Source: Epiperipatus broadwayi
Taxonomy: Eukaryota > Onychophora > Udeonychophora > Euonychophora > Peripatidae
Assembly: GCA_028023455.1 (NCBI GenBank)
Contig: JAQFVV010006222.1
Location: 482,001-546,000, forward strand
Reading direction: 5' to 3'
Length of the DNA: 64,000 bases
How positions within the stretch are numbered: the first letter of the stretch is position 1; every line of letters starts with the position of its first letter. Positions 63,067 through 64,000 of the stretch are shown here, one piece after another. A program made the translations under genes and the position numbers. The notes below the pieces were generated by a model. The model worked only from the letters and a program-made list of their open reading frames with translations. It was not told the origin of the DNA and made no database searches.

Positions 63067-63400
63067 AAATAATTCATAATATTTCTGGGAACTTCTATGT
63101 AATAAAAATATAATAGCTAAATATGTAACATTTGAGTAGAATAACAAATATTTTCTTCAGAGCTTCTTCTTTCTCAAATCATAAAATGTGTGTCTTTAAA
63201 TATTTTTTAAAACTTGTCGACCAATAAAATTTAAGAATGAGGAGAAAATAACAAAAGAAAAAATAATTCTAAATCTCACCACACACATTCTTATGATTTG
63301 GGAAAAAAGACAGTCTGAGGAAAGTACTTGTTATTGTATTGAAATGTCAACTATTTAGCTATTATAATTTTATTACATGGAAGCTATCAGAAATAATACT
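63067..63400. mobile_element. Small PLE foldback, relative of structure 3
   Basis: Arms of about 155-170 bp (63067-63221 and 63229-63400) are inverted copies of a PLE 3' end. Words shared with structure 3 include TTTCTCAAAT(C/T)ATAA and the outward TATTTAGCTATTATA. The right arm keeps CTGAGGA (63315-63321) and GAAA (63341-63344) with AGTAC...GTATT pairing as stem II, but stem I (GACAGT against AACTAT) no longer pairs. The left arm has CTGAAGA with CAAA instead of GAAA. So the hammerhead motif is decayed here. No protein-coding part remains. Confidence 0.75.
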
Positions 63401-64000
63401 ATGAATTATATATATCATTATGTTTTGATACTCTGTCATTCTAACTATTAATGTAAAAAAACACTAAAACAGATTTTAAAAATACTTGGGACAATATCAA
63501 TAACAATTAACAAATTCAATCTGTTGTCAAGGCAACCTCTTTTAACAATAAAATAGGAATCCCACCTTTATTAATGATCCCATATACTTATATAGACATT
63601 AAATATTGCAATTTGACCACAGAGACTGAAATTATTAATACAAAAAAGTTTAAATAAAACTCTTTAAACTAGTAAATATAACCTACTCTGAATGCAGACA
63701 AATAAATAGTTCAATTATAACTTACAAACTGCAATTATAATTTTCAAATTGCACCCAAAGTATTATTTAAATAATAAACATAATAATGTTCAAGGTTAAA
63801 TGGGTTTGTAAGTAATGATTAAAAGCAGTTAACACTTTGGCAATCCTAATAACAATCAAACTGTTGTTAAGGCAATCTCCTTTTAACAATATATATTCTT
63901 TTTATCATTTTATATTCATTTATTCTATTTTATTTATTCATTGGACAAAATGATGAATTTCATCACTCCATATCACCCCCTCATCCATATGATTAATTCA
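63401..64000. other. Non-coding stretch with a dispersed direct repeat
   Basis: CTGTTGTCAAGGCAACCTC (63521) and CTGTTGTTAAGGCAATCTC (63861) start two related words of about 30 bp, both ending in TTTTAACAATA. No gene was seen before the window ends. Confidence 0.5.

Overview
This window is AT-rich, intron-poor-looking eukaryotic DNA from an invertebrate-type animal genome. The evidence for an animal is the mix of transposable elements: Penelope-like elements (PLEs) with GIY-YIG endonucleases, a Ty3/Gypsy LTR retrotransposon, an RTE-like LINE, a Tx1/L1-like LINE, a pogo/Tigger-like DNA transposon and tRNA-derived SINEs, set among very many (TA)n and (TAA)n microsatellites. A lophotrochozoan or a chelicerate would fit, but the sequence alone does not decide this. 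I found no convincing host protein-coding gene and no host rRNA or tRNA gene. One 49-nt stretch near 11.2 kb looks like a possible exon, with weak support.

Layout. 1-8.4 kb: a decayed LINE reverse transcriptase (minus, 0.85-1.9 kb), a short SINE with target duplication (4.1 kb), a possible TTAA-flanked MITE (5.0-5.8 kb) and old unclassified repeats. 8.4-9.35 kb: a PLE relic. 11.5-14.3 kb: a badly decayed but recognisable RTE-like LINE (plus). 14.68-19.99 kb: three PLE inverted-repeat structures placed end to end and separated only by (TA)n tracts. The first is a palindrome with 785-bp arms, each carrying an open GIY-YIG reading frame. The second carries a reverse transcriptase between 490-bp inverted arms. 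The third carries hammerhead-ribozyme-like motifs in both arms. 21.3 kb: a second SINE copy.

23.93-32.04 kb: a nearly complete Gypsy element on the minus strand, with 1.64-kb LTRs, a 4-bp target duplication (GTAT), and gag, protease, reverse transcriptase, RNase H and integrase broken by three in-frame stops and one frame change. Its 5' side has an extra partial LTR, and a PLE fragment is inserted in the full 5' LTR. 34.16-36.65 kb: the 3' half of a Tx1/L1-like LINE held between two long pure (TAA)n arrays. 36.69-39.04 kb: a pogo/Tigger-like element with TA duplications that is almost entirely one giant inverted repeat and keeps a transposase helix-turn-helix fragment in only one arm. 41.3-42.6 kb: a very old second Gypsy relic. 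43.9-53.9 kb: no gene seen. 54.0 kb: a SINE-like relic. 54.76-55.04 kb and 63.07-63.40 kb: two small PLE foldbacks. 59.45-60.74 kb: a repeat-rich, possibly MITE-derived block with 181-bp tandem units.

The unifying theme is inverted duplication. At least five PLE copies from different families have the same architecture: two copies with their 3' ends facing outward and their truncated 5' parts meeting in the middle, next to (TA)n. The DNA transposon is also a near-complete palindrome. I see no operon-like or cellular pathway. What the coding parts share is retroelement reverse transcription and integration.
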